Translations under genes and position numbers: made by a program
Part shown: piece by piece, positions 41,639 through 52,403 of the stretch
How positions within the stretch are numbered: position 1 is the stretch's first letter
Layout of the letters: each line of letters begins with the position of its first letter
Assembly (NCBI RefSeq): GCF_003148805.1
Contig: NZ_QGGX01000023.1
Location: forward strand, 1 to 64,000
Source of the DNA: Aminobacter sp. AP02
GTDB lineage: Bacteria; Pseudomonadota; Alphaproteobacteria; Rhizobiales; Rhizobiaceae
Direction: 5' to 3'
Length of the DNA: 64,000 nt
The notes under the pieces: model-generated
Database searches by the model: none
Told to the model about the DNA's origin: nothing
Seen by the model: the letters and a program-made list of their open reading frames with translations, nothing else

Positions 41639-44600
41639 GTGAAGAGTTTCAATCTTTCCGACTGGGCGCTGAACCACCGTTCGCTGGTCTGGTATTTCAT
41701 GCTGATCTTCACGATCGCAGGCGTTTTCTCCTATCTGCATCTGGGCCGCGAGGAAGACCCCAGCTTCACCATCAAGACCATGCTGATCCAGGCCAACTGG
41801 CCCGGCGCATCGGTCGAAGAAACCACCAAGCAAGTCACCGAGCGCATCGAAAAGAAGCTCGAAGAGCTTGAAAGCCTCGACTACACCCGCAGCGTGACGA
41901 CCGCGGGCCAGACGCTCATCTTCGTCAATCTCAAGCCGACCACCAAGGCGCGCGACGTGACGCCCACCTGGGTGGAAGTGCGCAACATGATCAACGACCT
42001 CCGGCCCGAATTCCCGCAAGGGGTGCAGGGGCCGTTCTACAACGACCGCTTCGGTGACGTGTTCGGCAACATCTATGCCTTCACCGCGGACGGGCTGTCG
42101 ATGCGCCAACTGCGCGACTATGTCGAGACGGTACGCACGCGCATCCTGAGCATTCCCAATGCCGGCAAGGTCGAACTCGTGGGTGCCCAGGACGAGGTGA
42201 TCTATCTCGAGTTCTCCACCCGCCAGATTGCCGCCCTCGGCCTCGACCAGCAGGCCGTCATCGAAAGCCTGCAGGCGCAGAACGCGGTGTCGCCGTCCGG
42301 CGTGATCCAGGCCGGGCCGGAACGCATCGCGGTTCGTGTCAGCGGCCAGTTCACCTCGGAGGAAAGCCTGCGGGCGATCAATCTGAGGGTCAACGACCGC
42401 TTTTTCCGCCTGAGTGACGTGGCCACCATCAGCCGCGGCTACGTCGATCCGCCGACGTCGCTGTTTCGCGTCAACGGCGAGCCGGCGATCGCCCTTGCCA
42501 TCGGCATGAAGCCCAATGCCAACCTTCTCGATTTCGGCGCGGAGCTGGCGAAGGTGATGGACGAGGTGACCGGCGACCTGCCGATCGGGGTCGGCGTCCA
42601 CCTCGTCGCCGATCAGCCGGTGATCGTCGAGGAAGCCGTCTCGGGCTTCACCCGCGCACTCTTCGAGGCGGTGGCGATCGTGCTCGCCGTCTCCTTCGTC
42701 AGCCTCGGCATGCGCGCCGGTTTCGTCGTCGCGCTGTCGATCCCGCTGGTGCTGGCGATCACCTTCCTGGTCATGGCCTATTTGGGCATTTCGCTGCAGC
42801 GCATTTCGCTCGGCGCGCTGATCATCGCGCTCGGGCTTTTGGTCGACGACGCGATGATTGCCGTCGAAATGATGGTGGCGCGGCTGGAGGTCGGCGATTC
42901 ACTGAGAAAAGCCGCCACCTACGTCTACACCTCGACCGCCTTCCCGATGCTGACCGGTACGCTGGTGACGGTGGCGGGCTTCATCCCCATCGGGCTCAAC
43001 ACCAGCCAGGCCGGCGAATACACCTACACATTGTTTGTGGTGATCGCGGTGTCGCTGCTGCTGTCGTGGATCGTTGCGGTGCTGTTTGCGCCGCTGCTCG
43101 GCGTCACGCTCCTGCCGGCGACCATGAAGAAGCATAGCGAGCGGCCAGGGCGTGTCGCCGCCGGCTTCTCGCACCTGCTGCATCTGGCGGTGCGCCGCCA
43201 CTGGATCACCATCTTTGCCACCATCGCGCTGTTTGCCGCGTCGGTGTTCGGGCTGACCTTCGTGCAGCAGCAGTTCTTTCCGCCGTCGGACCGTCCCGAG
43301 CTGATCGTCGATTGGAACCTGCCGCAGAACAGCTCGATCGCCGAGACGCGCGCGCAGATGGAGCGCTTCGAACAGATAGCGCTCAAGGGCAATGCCGACG
43401 TCGACCACTGGAGTTCCTACATCGGCCAGGGCGCGGTACGTTTCGTGCTGGCCTATGACGTGCAACCGTCCAATCCCTATTTCGGCCAGACCGTCATCGT
43501 CACCAAGGATCTCGAGGCGCGGCACCGGGTGCAACCCGCGATCGAAAAGATCCTGCGCGAGCAGTTCGTCGGCACCGATGCCTTCGTCAAGACGCTCGAA
43601 CTCGGCCCGCCCGTCGGACGCCCCGTGCAGTATCGCGTCAGCGGCCCCGACATCCAGATGGTACGCACGCTGTCGCAGCAATTCGCCACTGAGATATCGG
43701 GTAATCCGAAATTGCAGGCGCCGAGCTTCGACTGGAACGAGCCCTCGCGCGTGCTCAAGGTCGACGTATTGCAGGACAAGGCGCGTCAGCTCGGCATCAC
43801 GTCGCAAGACATCGCCAGTGCGATGAACAGCGTGGTTGGCGGTGTGTCCATCACCCAGGTGCGCGACGCAACCTATCTAATCAATGTGGTGGTGCGCGCC
43901 GAAGAAGCCGAGCGCGGCTCGATCGAGACCCTGCGCAACCTGCAGATCCCCACCGGCAACGGCGAGGCGATCCCGCTCGCCACCGTAGCCGACGTCCACT
44001 ACGAGATCGAACAGCCGACCGTCTGGCGGCGCAGCCGGATGCCGACCATCACCGTCAAGGCAGGGCTTGTCGGCAACACGCTTCCGGACACCGTCGTTGC
44101 CGAGTTGAAGCCTACGGTCGACGCATTCATCGCCAAGCTGCCGGCTGGCTATGCGGTCGCGACAGGTGGCACGGTCGAAGAAAGCGCCAAGAGCCAAGGG
44201 CCCATCATCGCCGTGGTGCCGCTGATGCTGTTTGTCATGGCAACCGTGCTTATGATCCAGCTGCAAAGCTTCCAGCGGCTGTTCCTGGTTGTTGCCGTTG
44301 CACCCCTGGGCCTGATCGGCGTCGTGGCGGCACTGCTGCCGACAGGGCAGCCCCTGGGTTTCGTTGCAGTGCTTGGCGTATTGGCGCTAGTCGGCATCCT
44401 GATCCGCAATTCGGTGATCCTGATCGTGCAGATAGAGGAGCTGATCGCGACCGGCACCGATCGCTGGCACGCGGTGATCGAGGCATCGGAGCACCGAATG
44501 CGGCCGATCGCGCTTACCGCGGCAGCAGCCAGCCTGGCGCTTATCCCGATCGCGCGCGAGGTATTCTGGGCACCAATGGCCTATGCGATGATGGGCGGCA

Positions 44601-44722
44601 TCCTAGCCGGAACGGCGATCACGCTGCTGTTCCTGCCCGCGCTCTATGTCGCCTGGTTCAGGCTCGAGGAGCCGGCGGAAAACGCACCCCACAGGGAACC
44701 CGCAGAGGCCCCGGCCGCGTAA
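41639..44722 (+). CDS. RND-family multidrug efflux pump (HAE1/AcrB-like)
   Basis: A 1027-residue resistance-nodulation-division transporter with 12 membrane segments and two large periplasmic loops. The opening SDWALNHRSLVWYFMLIFTIAG, the proton-relay pair in LGLLVDDAMIAVEM (residues about 400-412), and PMLTGTLVTVAGFIPIGL are characteristic. It would export drugs or organic compounds using the proton gradient. The GTG at 41639 is preceded by GGAAGGGG. No outer-membrane TolC partner lies in the window. It ends 13 bases from the convergent livF-like gene. Confidence 0.95.
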   Translation: MKSFNLSDWALNHRSLVWYFMLIFTIAGVFSYLHLGREEDPSFTIKTMLIQANWPGASVEETTKQVTERIEKKLEELESLDYTRSVTTAGQTLIFVNLKPTTKARDVTPTWVEVRNMINDLRPEFPQGVQGPFYNDRFGDVFGNIYAFTADGLSMRQLRDYVETVRTRILSIPNAGKVELVGAQDEVIYLEFSTRQIAALGLDQQAVIESLQAQNAVSPSGVIQAGPERIAVRVSGQFTSEESLRAINLRVNDRFFRLSDVATISRGYVDPPTSLFRVNGEPAIALAIGMKPNANLLDFGAELAKVMDEVTGDLPIGVGVHLVADQPVIVEEAVSGFTRALFEAVAIVLAVSFVSLGMRAGFVVALSIPLVLAITFLVMAYLGISLQRISLGALIIALGLLVDDAMIAVEMMVARLEVGDSLRKAATYVYTSTAFPMLTGTLVTVAGFIPIGLNTSQAGEYTYTLFVVIAVSLLLSWIVAVLFAPLLGVTLLPATMKKHSERPGRVAAGFSHLLHLAVRRHWITIFATIALFAASVFGLTFVQQQFFPPSDRPELIVDWNLPQNSSIAETRAQMERFEQIALKGNADVDHWSSYIGQGAVRFVLAYDVQPSNPYFGQTVIVTKDLEARHRVQPAIEKILREQFVGTDAFVKTLELGPPVGRPVQYRVSGPDIQMVRTLSQQFATEISGNPKLQAPSFDWNEPSRVLKVDVLQDKARQLGITSQDIASAMNSVVGGVSITQVRDATYLINVVVRAEEAERGSIETLRNLQIPTGNGEAIPLATVADVHYEIEQPTVWRRSRMPTITVKAGLVGNTLPDTVVAELKPTVDAFIAKLPAGYAVATGGTVEESAKSQGPIIAVVPLMLFVMATVLMIQLQSFQRLFLVVAVAPLGLIGVVAALLPTGQPLGFVAVLGVLALVGILIRNSVILIVQIEELIATGTDRWHAVIEASEHRMRPIALTAAAASLALIPIAREVFWAPMAYAMMGGILAGTAITLLFLPALYVAWFRLEEPAENAPHREPAEAPAA

Positions 44723-44735
44723 GCCGGCCCTCGGG

Positions 44736-45452
44736 TCAGTGCAAACCACCGACGCCGAGCAGGCGCTCGACGACGTCCGGCTGCGCCGCGAGCTCGATGG
44801 GCGTGCCCGACCAGGCAACACGGCCACGCTCGAGGATGATGGCGTGGTCGGCGAAATCGAGCGCGCTCTGGATGCGCTGCTCGACCAGCACGACAGTCAT
44901 CTCACCGCCCGAGGCGAGGTTCGAGAACGCCGCCATCAGCTCCTCGCAGATGACCGGCGCCAGGCCTTCCAGCGGCTCGTCGAGCAACAGTACGGTCGGC
45001 TTGCCAAGGATGCTGCGCGCTGTCGACAGCATTTGCTGCTCGCCGCCGGAAAGCTGGGAGCCGAGGTTTTTCCGCCGCTCCTTGAGGCGCGGGAACATGC
45101 CATAGGCTTCCTCGATCGCCGAGCGGTCGCGGCCCTTGAGGCCGACGAACAGGTTTTCCTCGACGGTGAGCGAGGGAAAGATGCAGCGCGCCTGCGGCAC
45201 GTAGCCAAGGCCGCTGCGCGCCCGTGCCGAGCTTTCCTGGCTGCTCATGTCGGTGCCGCCGAGGCGGATCGAACCGCCGTAGCGTTTGGTCTGGCCGGCG
45301 ATGGTGGCCAGCAGCGTCGTCTTGCCCATGCCGTTGCGGCCGAGCACGGCAAGCCGCGAACCGGCGGGCACCGAAAAGCTGATGCCCTCCAGCACGCGCG
45401 TCGGGCCGTAGCCGGCGCTCAGGTCTTTGACTTCAAGCGGCGCTGCGGTCAT
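44736..45452 (-). CDS. Branched-chain-type ABC transporter ATPase (LivF-like)
   Basis: A 238-residue ATPase of the LivF class. Walker A is GRNGMGKTTL, the Q-loop region GYVPQARCIFPSLTVEENL, the signature LSGGEQQML, and Walker B VLLLDEPLEGLAPV. The ATG at 45452 lies inside the LivG-like gene (20-base overlap). It powers the importer whose other genes lie upstream on the same strand. It is the last gene of the five-gene set. Confidence 0.93.
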   Translation of the reverse strand: MTAAPLEVKDLSAGYGPTRVLEGISFSVPAGSRLAVLGRNGMGKTTLLATIAGQTKRYGGSIRLGGTDMSSQESSARARSGLGYVPQARCIFPSLTVEENLFVGLKGRDRSAIEEAYGMFPRLKERRKNLGSQLSGGEQQMLSTARSILGKPTVLLLDEPLEGLAPVICEELMAAFSNLASGGEMTVVLVEQRIQSALDFADHAIILERGRVAWSGTPIELAAQPDVVERLLGVGGLH

Positions 45453-46197
45453 TGGCGTAGCTTCCGAGATAGGCTTCGCGCACGCGCGCATCCTTGGTGA
45501 CGTCTTCAGGCGAGCCGTCGAAGATGATGGCGCCGGCGGCGAGAACGATGACACGCTTGGCGAAGCGGAAAACGAGGTCCATGTCGTGCTCGATCATCAG
45601 CACGGCCAGGTCGGACGGCAGGCCGGCAAGGGCCGCCTCGATGCGCGGCGTGTCGCTCTGCGGAACGCCAGCCGCGGGCTCGTCGAGCAACAGCACCTTT
45701 GGCTTGAGCGCGAGCGCCAGCGCGATCTCCAGCAGGCGCTGCTGGCCATAGGCGATCTCGCTGACCTTGCGGGTGGCGATGTGATCGAGACCGAGCGTAC
45801 GCAGCAGTTCGGCGACCTCGGCCATGACATCCGGCATCGAATGGTAGTGGCCGAAGATGCGGCCGGTACGACCGGTGCGCTGCATGACGGCGAGTGCGAG
45901 ATGCTCCTCCGGCGTCATGTCGGGGAACAGGCGCGTCACCTGGAACGAACGCACGAGGCCCTGGCGGACCCGCGGCGTCGGCCCAAGGGACGTGACGTCG
46001 TTGCCGCCCAGCATAACCTTGCCGGAATCGGGCTCGAGATGGCCGGTGACCAGATTGACGAAGGTGGTCTTGCCGGCACCGTTGGGACCGATCAGGGCGA
46101 CCCGGTCGCCGGGGTTCATGGTGATCGAAACGTCCTGCGTGACGGCAAGGCCACCGAAGGATTTTTTCAGGTTTTCGACCTGGAATACCGCGCTCAT
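45433..46197 (-). CDS. Branched-chain-type ABC transporter ATPase (LivG-like)
   Basis: A 254-residue ATPase of the LivG class with Walker A GPNGAGKTTF, the LivG-type FQVTRLFPDMTPEEHLALAV segment, signature AYGQQRLLEIALALA and Walker B VLLLDEPAAGVPQ. The usual LSGGQ signature is replaced by the AYGQQ form, normal for LivG. It overlaps the LivM-like gene by 4 bases and the LivF-like gene by 20. Confidence 0.93.
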   Translation of the reverse strand: MSAVFQVENLKKSFGGLAVTQDVSITMNPGDRVALIGPNGAGKTTFVNLVTGHLEPDSGKVMLGGNDVTSLGPTPRVRQGLVRSFQVTRLFPDMTPEEHLALAVMQRTGRTGRIFGHYHSMPDVMAEVAELLRTLGLDHIATRKVSEIAYGQQRLLEIALALALKPKVLLLDEPAAGVPQSDTPRIEAALAGLPSDLAVLMIEHDMDLVFRFAKRVIVLAAGAIIFDGSPEDVTKDARVREAYLGSYANDRSAA

Positions 46198-47201
46198 TTG
46201 CCGTCACCCCTAAAACGATCGAGCAGCGTCTGGGCGGAGCCGTAGAGGCCGCGCGGCGCAAACAGCACGACGGCGATCAGCAAGGCACCGACGATGGTGA
46301 GCCAGTGGAACGGATTGGCGGCCGAAACGAAGTCCTCGAACCACATGAAGCTGACTGTGCCGATGAGCGCACCGTAAAGCGACCCCGTGCCGCCGAGAAC
46401 CAGCATGACCAGCGCTTCGGCGGAAAGCGTGAAGCTGAGCGAGTCGAGGCCGACGACCTGGGTCGAGATGGCGTTGAGCGCGCCGCCGACGCCAGCGACC
46501 GCACCCGAGATGACATACATCTTGAGCAGCGTGCCCTGCACCGACGCGCCCATGGCGCGGATGCGGATCGGGTCTTCCTTGATACCGCGGCACAGCATGC
46601 CGAAAGGCGAACGGGTGATCAGGCGCAGCACAACGAACGCGATCGCTACCAGCGCCACGGCGAAACCGTAGGCCGTGCGGCCCCACAGATCGAAAGCGAA
46701 CATGCCGAAGATCGGATCGGGCGAGATGCCGGACAGGCCGTCGCTGCCGCCGGTATAGGCGGAGGCCTTGTTGGCGGCCTCGTGGAACAGGTGGACGACG
46801 GCGATGGACAGCACCAGCTGCGCCAGCCCATGGCCGCGCAGGATGACGGCACCGGAAACGATGCCGGCTAGCGCACCGCCAATGGCACCGACGACGACCA
46901 TCAGCAGCGGATCGGTGATGCCGAAATGTACGGCGGCGATTCCCGAGGCATAGGCACCTGCGCCGAACAGCGCGGCATGGCCAAGCGTGGCGACGCCGCA
47001 GAAGCCGGTGACGAGATCGATGGACAGGACCAGCAGCGCCACCCCGAGGATACGGGTCAGCAGCGCCAGATTGTTGGGGAACAGGAAGTAGCCGATCGCG
47101 GCCACGGCCAGGATCACGGCGAGACCGACGAGGTCGCGCACCAACCAGTTCGGGCGCGTTGCCGCCGGCTTGGCAGCGGAGGTGTTTTCGATGGCAGCCA
47201 T
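46194..47201 (-). CDS. Branched-chain-type ABC transporter permease (LivM-like)
   Basis: A 335-residue inner-membrane permease with about nine hydrophobic segments. The LivM signature region GFCGVATLGHAALFGAGAYASGI (residues about 68-90) and the EAA-like loop with MLCRGIKEDPIRIRAMG are visible. It forms the channel with the LivH-like permease. It overlaps the LivG-like gene (4 bases) and abuts the LivH-like stop. Confidence 0.93.
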   Translation of the reverse strand: MAAIENTSAAKPAATRPNWLVRDLVGLAVILAVAAIGYFLFPNNLALLTRILGVALLVLSIDLVTGFCGVATLGHAALFGAGAYASGIAAVHFGITDPLLMVVVGAIGGALAGIVSGAVILRGHGLAQLVLSIAVVHLFHEAANKASAYTGGSDGLSGISPDPIFGMFAFDLWGRTAYGFAVALVAIAFVVLRLITRSPFGMLCRGIKEDPIRIRAMGASVQGTLLKMYVISGAVAGVGGALNAISTQVVGLDSLSFTLSAEALVMLVLGGTGSLYGALIGTVSFMWFEDFVSAANPFHWLTIVGALLIAVVLFAPRGLYGSAQTLLDRFRGDGK

Positions 47202-48065
47202 CTACTTGCTCCTGCCCAACAGGCCGCGCGGGAAGACGCAGACGATTGCAATGACGGCGAGGTAGAAGAAGAACTCGCCATATTCCGGCAGAAGGTAGCG
47301 GCCTGACGTGTCGATGGCACCAAGCAGCAGGCAAGCGAGCAGAGCGCCGGGGATGGAGCCGGCACCGCCAACCGAGACGACGACCAGGAAGGTGACCATG
47401 TAGCGCAGCGCGTAATAGGGCTCGATCGGCAACAGCTCGGCACCGACGATGCCGCCGAAAGCGGCAAGGCCGACGGCGACCGCGAAGCTCACCGCATAGA
47501 CGATCTTGGTGCGAACGCCGAGCGAGGCCGCCATGGCGGCATTGTCGACCGAAGCGCGCAGCTTGACGCCGAAAGAGGTCTTTTCGATCAGGAACCACAG
47601 CGCGCCGGCAACGGCTACGCCGCAGGCAATGGCAAAAAGCTTGTGGGCGGCAATCGAGCGGAAACCGAGATCGACCGGACCGCGCAGCGCCTCTGGCAAT
47701 GGAATGGTCTTCAGGGTCGGGCCGAAGACATAGTTGGCAATGCCGATGACACAGAAGGTGATGCCGATGGTCATCAGCACCTGGGTAAGTTCAGGCGCGC
47801 CATAGATGCGGCGATAGAGGAACCGCTCGACCGGGATGGCGATGATGATGGTGCCCACCACCGCGACAAGGATGGCCACGCCATAGCCGAAGCCGAGCGT
47901 CTGGGTGGCGTAGGAGGCGATATAGCCGCCGATCATGGCAAAAGCGCCATGGGCGAGGTTGACCACGCGCATCAAGCCCATGGTCACCGAAAGTCCAATC
48001 GAGATGACGAACAGCACCATGCCATAGGCAAGCGCGTCGATCCCAACACTGAAAACGGTTTGCAT
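47202..48065 (-). CDS. Branched-chain-type ABC transporter permease (LivH-like)
   Basis: A 287-residue permease with about eight membrane segments. MGLMRVVNLAHGAFAMIGGYI is the LivH signature; LRASVDNAAMAASLGV is the cytoplasmic coupling loop. It is separated from the binding-protein gene upstream by 67 bases containing a strong hairpin. Confidence 0.93.
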   Translation of the reverse strand: MQTVFSVGIDALAYGMVLFVISIGLSVTMGLMRVVNLAHGAFAMIGGYIASYATQTLGFGYGVAILVAVVGTIIIAIPVERFLYRRIYGAPELTQVLMTIGITFCVIGIANYVFGPTLKTIPLPEALRGPVDLGFRSIAAHKLFAIACGVAVAGALWFLIEKTSFGVKLRASVDNAAMAASLGVRTKIVYAVSFAVAVGLAAFGGIVGAELLPIEPYYALRYMVTFLVVVSVGGAGSIPGALLACLLLGAIDTSGRYLLPEYGEFFFYLAVIAIVCVFPRGLLGRSK

Positions 48066-48081
48066 CGTTCAATCCAGCAGC

Positions 48082-48112
48082 GGCCCGGAAACCGCCTCGC
48101 GGCGTCCGGGCC
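48082..48112 (-). terminator. Intercistronic hairpin after the binding-protein gene
   Basis: GGCCCGGA (48082-48089) pairs with TCCGGGCC (48105-48112), with an inner CCGC/GCGG. It lies after the binding-protein stop and before the LivH-like gene, without a T-run. Such hairpins often lower downstream transcription or protect the upstream mRNA, giving more binding protein than permease. Confidence 0.6.
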
Positions 48113-48132
48113 CTGTCGTTGGCGTAGCGCTG

Positions 48133-49305
48133 TTACTTCGCAGCCGCAAGGCCGGGGTCGCCCTGCTTTTCGAAGGTCGCGATTTCCTTGTTGTAGTAGG
48201 TGCCGTCGGCGGCCTTGGCGACCTCGCGCAGATAGATGTTCTGCGTCATGTGACGGGTCTCGGGATCGATCGAAACCGGACCGCGCGGGCTTTCCCAGGC
48301 AAGGCCCTTGACGGCGTCGACGGCCTTCTGGGCGTCCTGCTTGCCGCCGGTCGCCTCGATCATCTTGTAGATGACGTGCATGCCGTCATAGGCACCGACC
48401 GAGGGGAAGGACAGCTCGGCTGGGTTGCCGATCGCCTTGTGGGCTGCCTCGACGAACTTCTTGTTTTCAGCCGAGTCATGCGAGACGGCGTAGTGGAAGG
48501 TCGTCAGCAGGCCTTCGGCTGCCTGGCCGAGTGCCGGCAAGTCGGATTCCTGGGTCAAATCGCCCGGTGCCAGGAACTGGACGCCAGCCTTGGCGAGGCC
48601 GTTTTCGTTATAAGCCTTGACGAAGCCGAGCGTGGTCGGGCCCGACGGCAGGAAGGCGAACACTGCATCGGCGCCGGAATCCTTGACGCGCTGCATGATC
48701 GGGCTGAAGTCGTTGGTCGACAGCGGCATGCGCACGGAATCGACGACCTCGCCGCCTTCGGCAGTGAAGGTGGTCTTGAAGGCGTTTTCGGAGTCGATGC
48801 CCGGGCCGTAGTCGGAGACAACCGTGATGACCTTCTTGACGCCGCGCTCCTTGGCGACCTTGGCCATCGGCGCCGAGGTCTGCCAGGTGGTGAAGGAGGT
48901 GCGCACGACCAGCGGGCTCTTGGTGACGATCGCCGAAGTGGCGGCGTTCATGACGACCAGCGGCACATTGGCCTGCTCGAGCAGCGGGGTCACCGCCATG
49001 GCGTCAGGGGTGAAGTAGAAGCCTGCGAGGTACTGAACACCCTCCTTGACGACCAGTTCCTGGGCCAGCGCCTTGGACTGGGCCGGGTCGGCGGCCGGAA
49101 GGTCGCGGTAGACGATCTCGATGTCGTTGTCGCCGACCTTGGAGCCGTTCAGCGCCATGTAGGCGTCGATGCCAGCCTTGAAATTCTTGCCCTGGATCGC
49201 GAACGGGCCCGAGAACGGACCAACGACGCCAACCTTGATCGTGTCGGCGAAGGCGGCGCTTGAAAGCGCCAGAACCGCAAGCGCGGCCAAAACAGACTTC
49301 TTCAA
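48133..49305 (-). CDS. Periplasmic substrate-binding protein, branched-chain/aromatic-acid type
   Basis: A 390-residue periplasmic binding protein with a signal peptide (MKKSVLAALAVLALSSAAFA). The mature part begins DTIKVGVVGPFSGPFAIQGKNF, the type 1 periplasmic-binding fold. It delivers a ligand to the LivHM-like permeases. Its placement beside pobA and the pca operon suggests an aromatic acid such as hydroxybenzoate rather than an amino acid; this is inference. The start is a TTG (49305) with a strong GGAGG five to six bases upstream. Confidence 0.9.
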   Translation of the reverse strand: MKKSVLAALAVLALSSAAFADTIKVGVVGPFSGPFAIQGKNFKAGIDAYMALNGSKVGDNDIEIVYRDLPAADPAQSKALAQELVVKEGVQYLAGFYFTPDAMAVTPLLEQANVPLVVMNAATSAIVTKSPLVVRTSFTTWQTSAPMAKVAKERGVKKVITVVSDYGPGIDSENAFKTTFTAEGGEVVDSVRMPLSTNDFSPIMQRVKDSGADAVFAFLPSGPTTLGFVKAYNENGLAKAGVQFLAPGDLTQESDLPALGQAAEGLLTTFHYAVSHDSAENKKFVEAAHKAIGNPAELSFPSVGAYDGMHVIYKMIEATGGKQDAQKAVDAVKGLAWESPRGPVSIDPETRHMTQNIYLREVAKAADGTYYNKEIATFEKQGDPGLAAAK

Positions 49306-49355
49306 TTTTTCCTCCTTGTGGTCGAGCCGGCGCTGTCGGGCGCGCCGGTCTCGGT

Positions 49356-49395
49356 ATTACCGTATCGTGCCAACTGTCATGCTCGAAACGGTAAT
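49356..49395. promoter_or_regulatory. Inverted repeat upstream of the binding-protein gene
   Basis: ATTACCGT (49356-49363) and ACGGTAAT (49388-49395) form a perfect 8-bp inverted repeat with a 24-base centre, about 50 to 90 bases upstream of the transporter start. It may bind a regulator or form a leader hairpin; the regulator is unknown. Confidence 0.4.
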
Positions 49396-49462
49396 GTAAA
49401 ATGAAAAGAATCGCGCATCCTATAACCTGACGGATATGTGATCTGCTCGACTCGTCGGTAGA

Positions 49463-50638
<1,176 letters not shown>

Positions 50639-50720
50639 TTATCCTTCTTGCCTCGCTGCCCATCCTTCGCGTGGCCGTTCGGCCAACTCGACAAGGGCGC
50701 TTGGTTGCCTGCGCCTCGGG

Positions 50721-51785
50721 CTAGTTGCCCGCTTTGGCGCCTATGCTTTCGATCTGTCCGGCGAGCGTATTGGCCAACCTTAGAGACGCCGCCGTCGCCA
50801 CCGCCATCTGCGGCAGGACAAGCCATTCCAGCGTCCAGGCCGCGCCGGAACGCTCCTGTTCATGCACCAGCGCCTGATGCATTCCAGAAAGCTGGGTGGC
50901 ATTGAAGCGCGCGAGCGTGACCAGCGCTTCGGCCGCAACCGGATTTTGCTTGTGCGGCATCGCCGACGAGCCGCCGCCGCCGCTGAGCGAAATCTCCGAG
51001 CCGTCCTGCGCCATCAGTGCCGCATCCTGGCCGAACTTGCCGAGGCTGCCCGTGATCAGCGACAGCAGGCTCGCGAAATCGGCGAGCCGATCGCGCTGAC
51101 TGTGCCATTGCGGTGCATCGCCGAGGCCGAGCCGTTCGGCCAGCGACTTGCGCACGGCGGCACCCTTGTCGCCAAGCTTTTCCAGCGTGCCGGCGGCACC
51201 GCCGAACTGGACGACGAGCAACTCCGGCTTGATGACGGCCAAGCGCGCACGATGACGCCCAAGCGGTTCGCGCCATGCGCGGATGCGGTCCGCGACCGTG
51301 ATTTCAATTGCCGCCTGCATGCGCGTGCGGCCCAGCAACGGGCGGGCCCCGAACCTTTCATCAAGGACGGAAAGTCTCGCGAGCACTTCGGCGAGCTGGG
51401 CGTCAAGGCGCTCGACAACGGCCTTGAGACGAAGCACCAGGGCCGTGTCGATGACATCCTGGCTGGTGGCACCGAAATGGAGCTTGTCGCCATGCGGCGC
51501 GCCGACCGCCGCACGCAACTGGCGCACAAGTTCCGGCACGACGACGCCGTCACGAGCGACCGCTTCCTTGAGCGCCGGCACCTCAGGTGCAAACGACGCG
51601 AGCGCGGAAACGATGGCCTCGGCGGCATCGCTGCCGATCACCCCGCGCTCCGCCTCGGCTTCGGCGAGCGCACGCTCGAAGGCCAGCATCGCGGCCACTT
51701 CCGCTTCCACGGAAAACTGGCGCGCCACCTGCTCGTCGCCGAGCAGGCCTGACAGATAGGGGTGATCGAATGGCGAAACTGTCAT
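50721..51785 (-). CDS. pcaB: 3-carboxy-cis,cis-muconate cycloisomerase
   Basis: A 354-residue member of the fumarase/aspartase superfamily. The superfamily signature GGGSSAMPHKQNPVAAE (residues about 272-288) is present, with HFGATSQDVIDTALVLRL earlier. It lactonises carboxymuconate in protocatechuate catabolism. It is somewhat shorter than many PcaB proteins (about 350-450). It starts 3 bases after the pcaG stop. Confidence 0.94.
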   Translation of the reverse strand: MTVSPFDHPYLSGLLGDEQVARQFSVEAEVAAMLAFERALAEAEAERGVIGSDAAEAIVSALASFAPEVPALKEAVARDGVVVPELVRQLRAAVGAPHGDKLHFGATSQDVIDTALVLRLKAVVERLDAQLAEVLARLSVLDERFGARPLLGRTRMQAAIEITVADRIRAWREPLGRHRARLAVIKPELLVVQFGGAAGTLEKLGDKGAAVRKSLAERLGLGDAPQWHSQRDRLADFASLLSLITGSLGKFGQDAALMAQDGSEISLSGGGGSSAMPHKQNPVAAEALVTLARFNATQLSGMHQALVHEQERSGAAWTLEWLVLPQMAVATAASLRLANTLAGQIESIGAKAGN

Positions 51786-51788
51786 GGC

Positions 51789-52403
51789 TCAGATGTCGAA
51801 GAACACCGTTTCCTTGTCGCCCTGGAGGTGAATATCGAAGACGTACGCGTCGCCCTCGCGCGTGGCGACGAGCGTTTCAACGCGATGGCGATGCTCGATG
51901 CGCGCGAGCACCGGATCTTCGGAATTGGCCTGTTCTTCGTCGGCAAAATACATACGCGTGTGGAGCCCGAGGTTGATACCGCGCGCGACCACCCAAAAGG
52001 TGACGTGCGGGGCCATCAGCCGACCGTCCTTGAAAGGCGCGCGGCCCGGCTTGACCGTTTCGAAGACGCATTCGCCCGAAACCATGTCGGTTGCCTTGCG
52101 GCCCCAGCCAGTGAAGTTGGGGTCGGCTGCACCACGCATCTCGGACGGCGAATTGTAGAGGCCCGCACTATCCGCCTGCCAGATCTCGATCAGCGCATCC
52201 TTGAGTGGGGTGCCGGTGCCGTCGAGCACGCGGGCGCGTATGGTGATGCGCTCGCCCTTTGTCTCGTCGTTGACCATCTCGACGCCGAGATCCTTCTCGT
52301 AGACCCCGGTGATGCCCGAGAAGTTAGGCGTCAGGCCGATATGGACGTAAGGACCGGCGGTCTGCGAGGGGCTTTCCTTGAGCCGGTTGAGAGCCTGAAC
52401 CAT
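51789..52403 (-). CDS. pcaG: Protocatechuate 3,4-dioxygenase alpha subunit
   Basis: A 204-residue intradiol dioxygenase subunit: PSQTAGPYVHIGLTP at the start, ALIEIWQADSAGLYNSP, and WGRKATDMVSGECVFETVKPG. The alpha subunit shares the fold but lacks the full iron-ligand set, which sits in PcaH. With PcaH it cleaves protocatechuate between the hydroxyls. Its ATG shares one base with the pcaH stop (TGATG). Confidence 0.95.
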   Translation of the reverse strand: MVQALNRLKESPSQTAGPYVHIGLTPNFSGITGVYEKDLGVEMVNDETKGERITIRARVLDGTGTPLKDALIEIWQADSAGLYNSPSEMRGAADPNFTGWGRKATDMVSGECVFETVKPGRAPFKDGRLMAPHVTFWVVARGINLGLHTRMYFADEEQANSEDPVLARIEHRHRVETLVATREGDAYVFDIHLQGDKETVFFDI

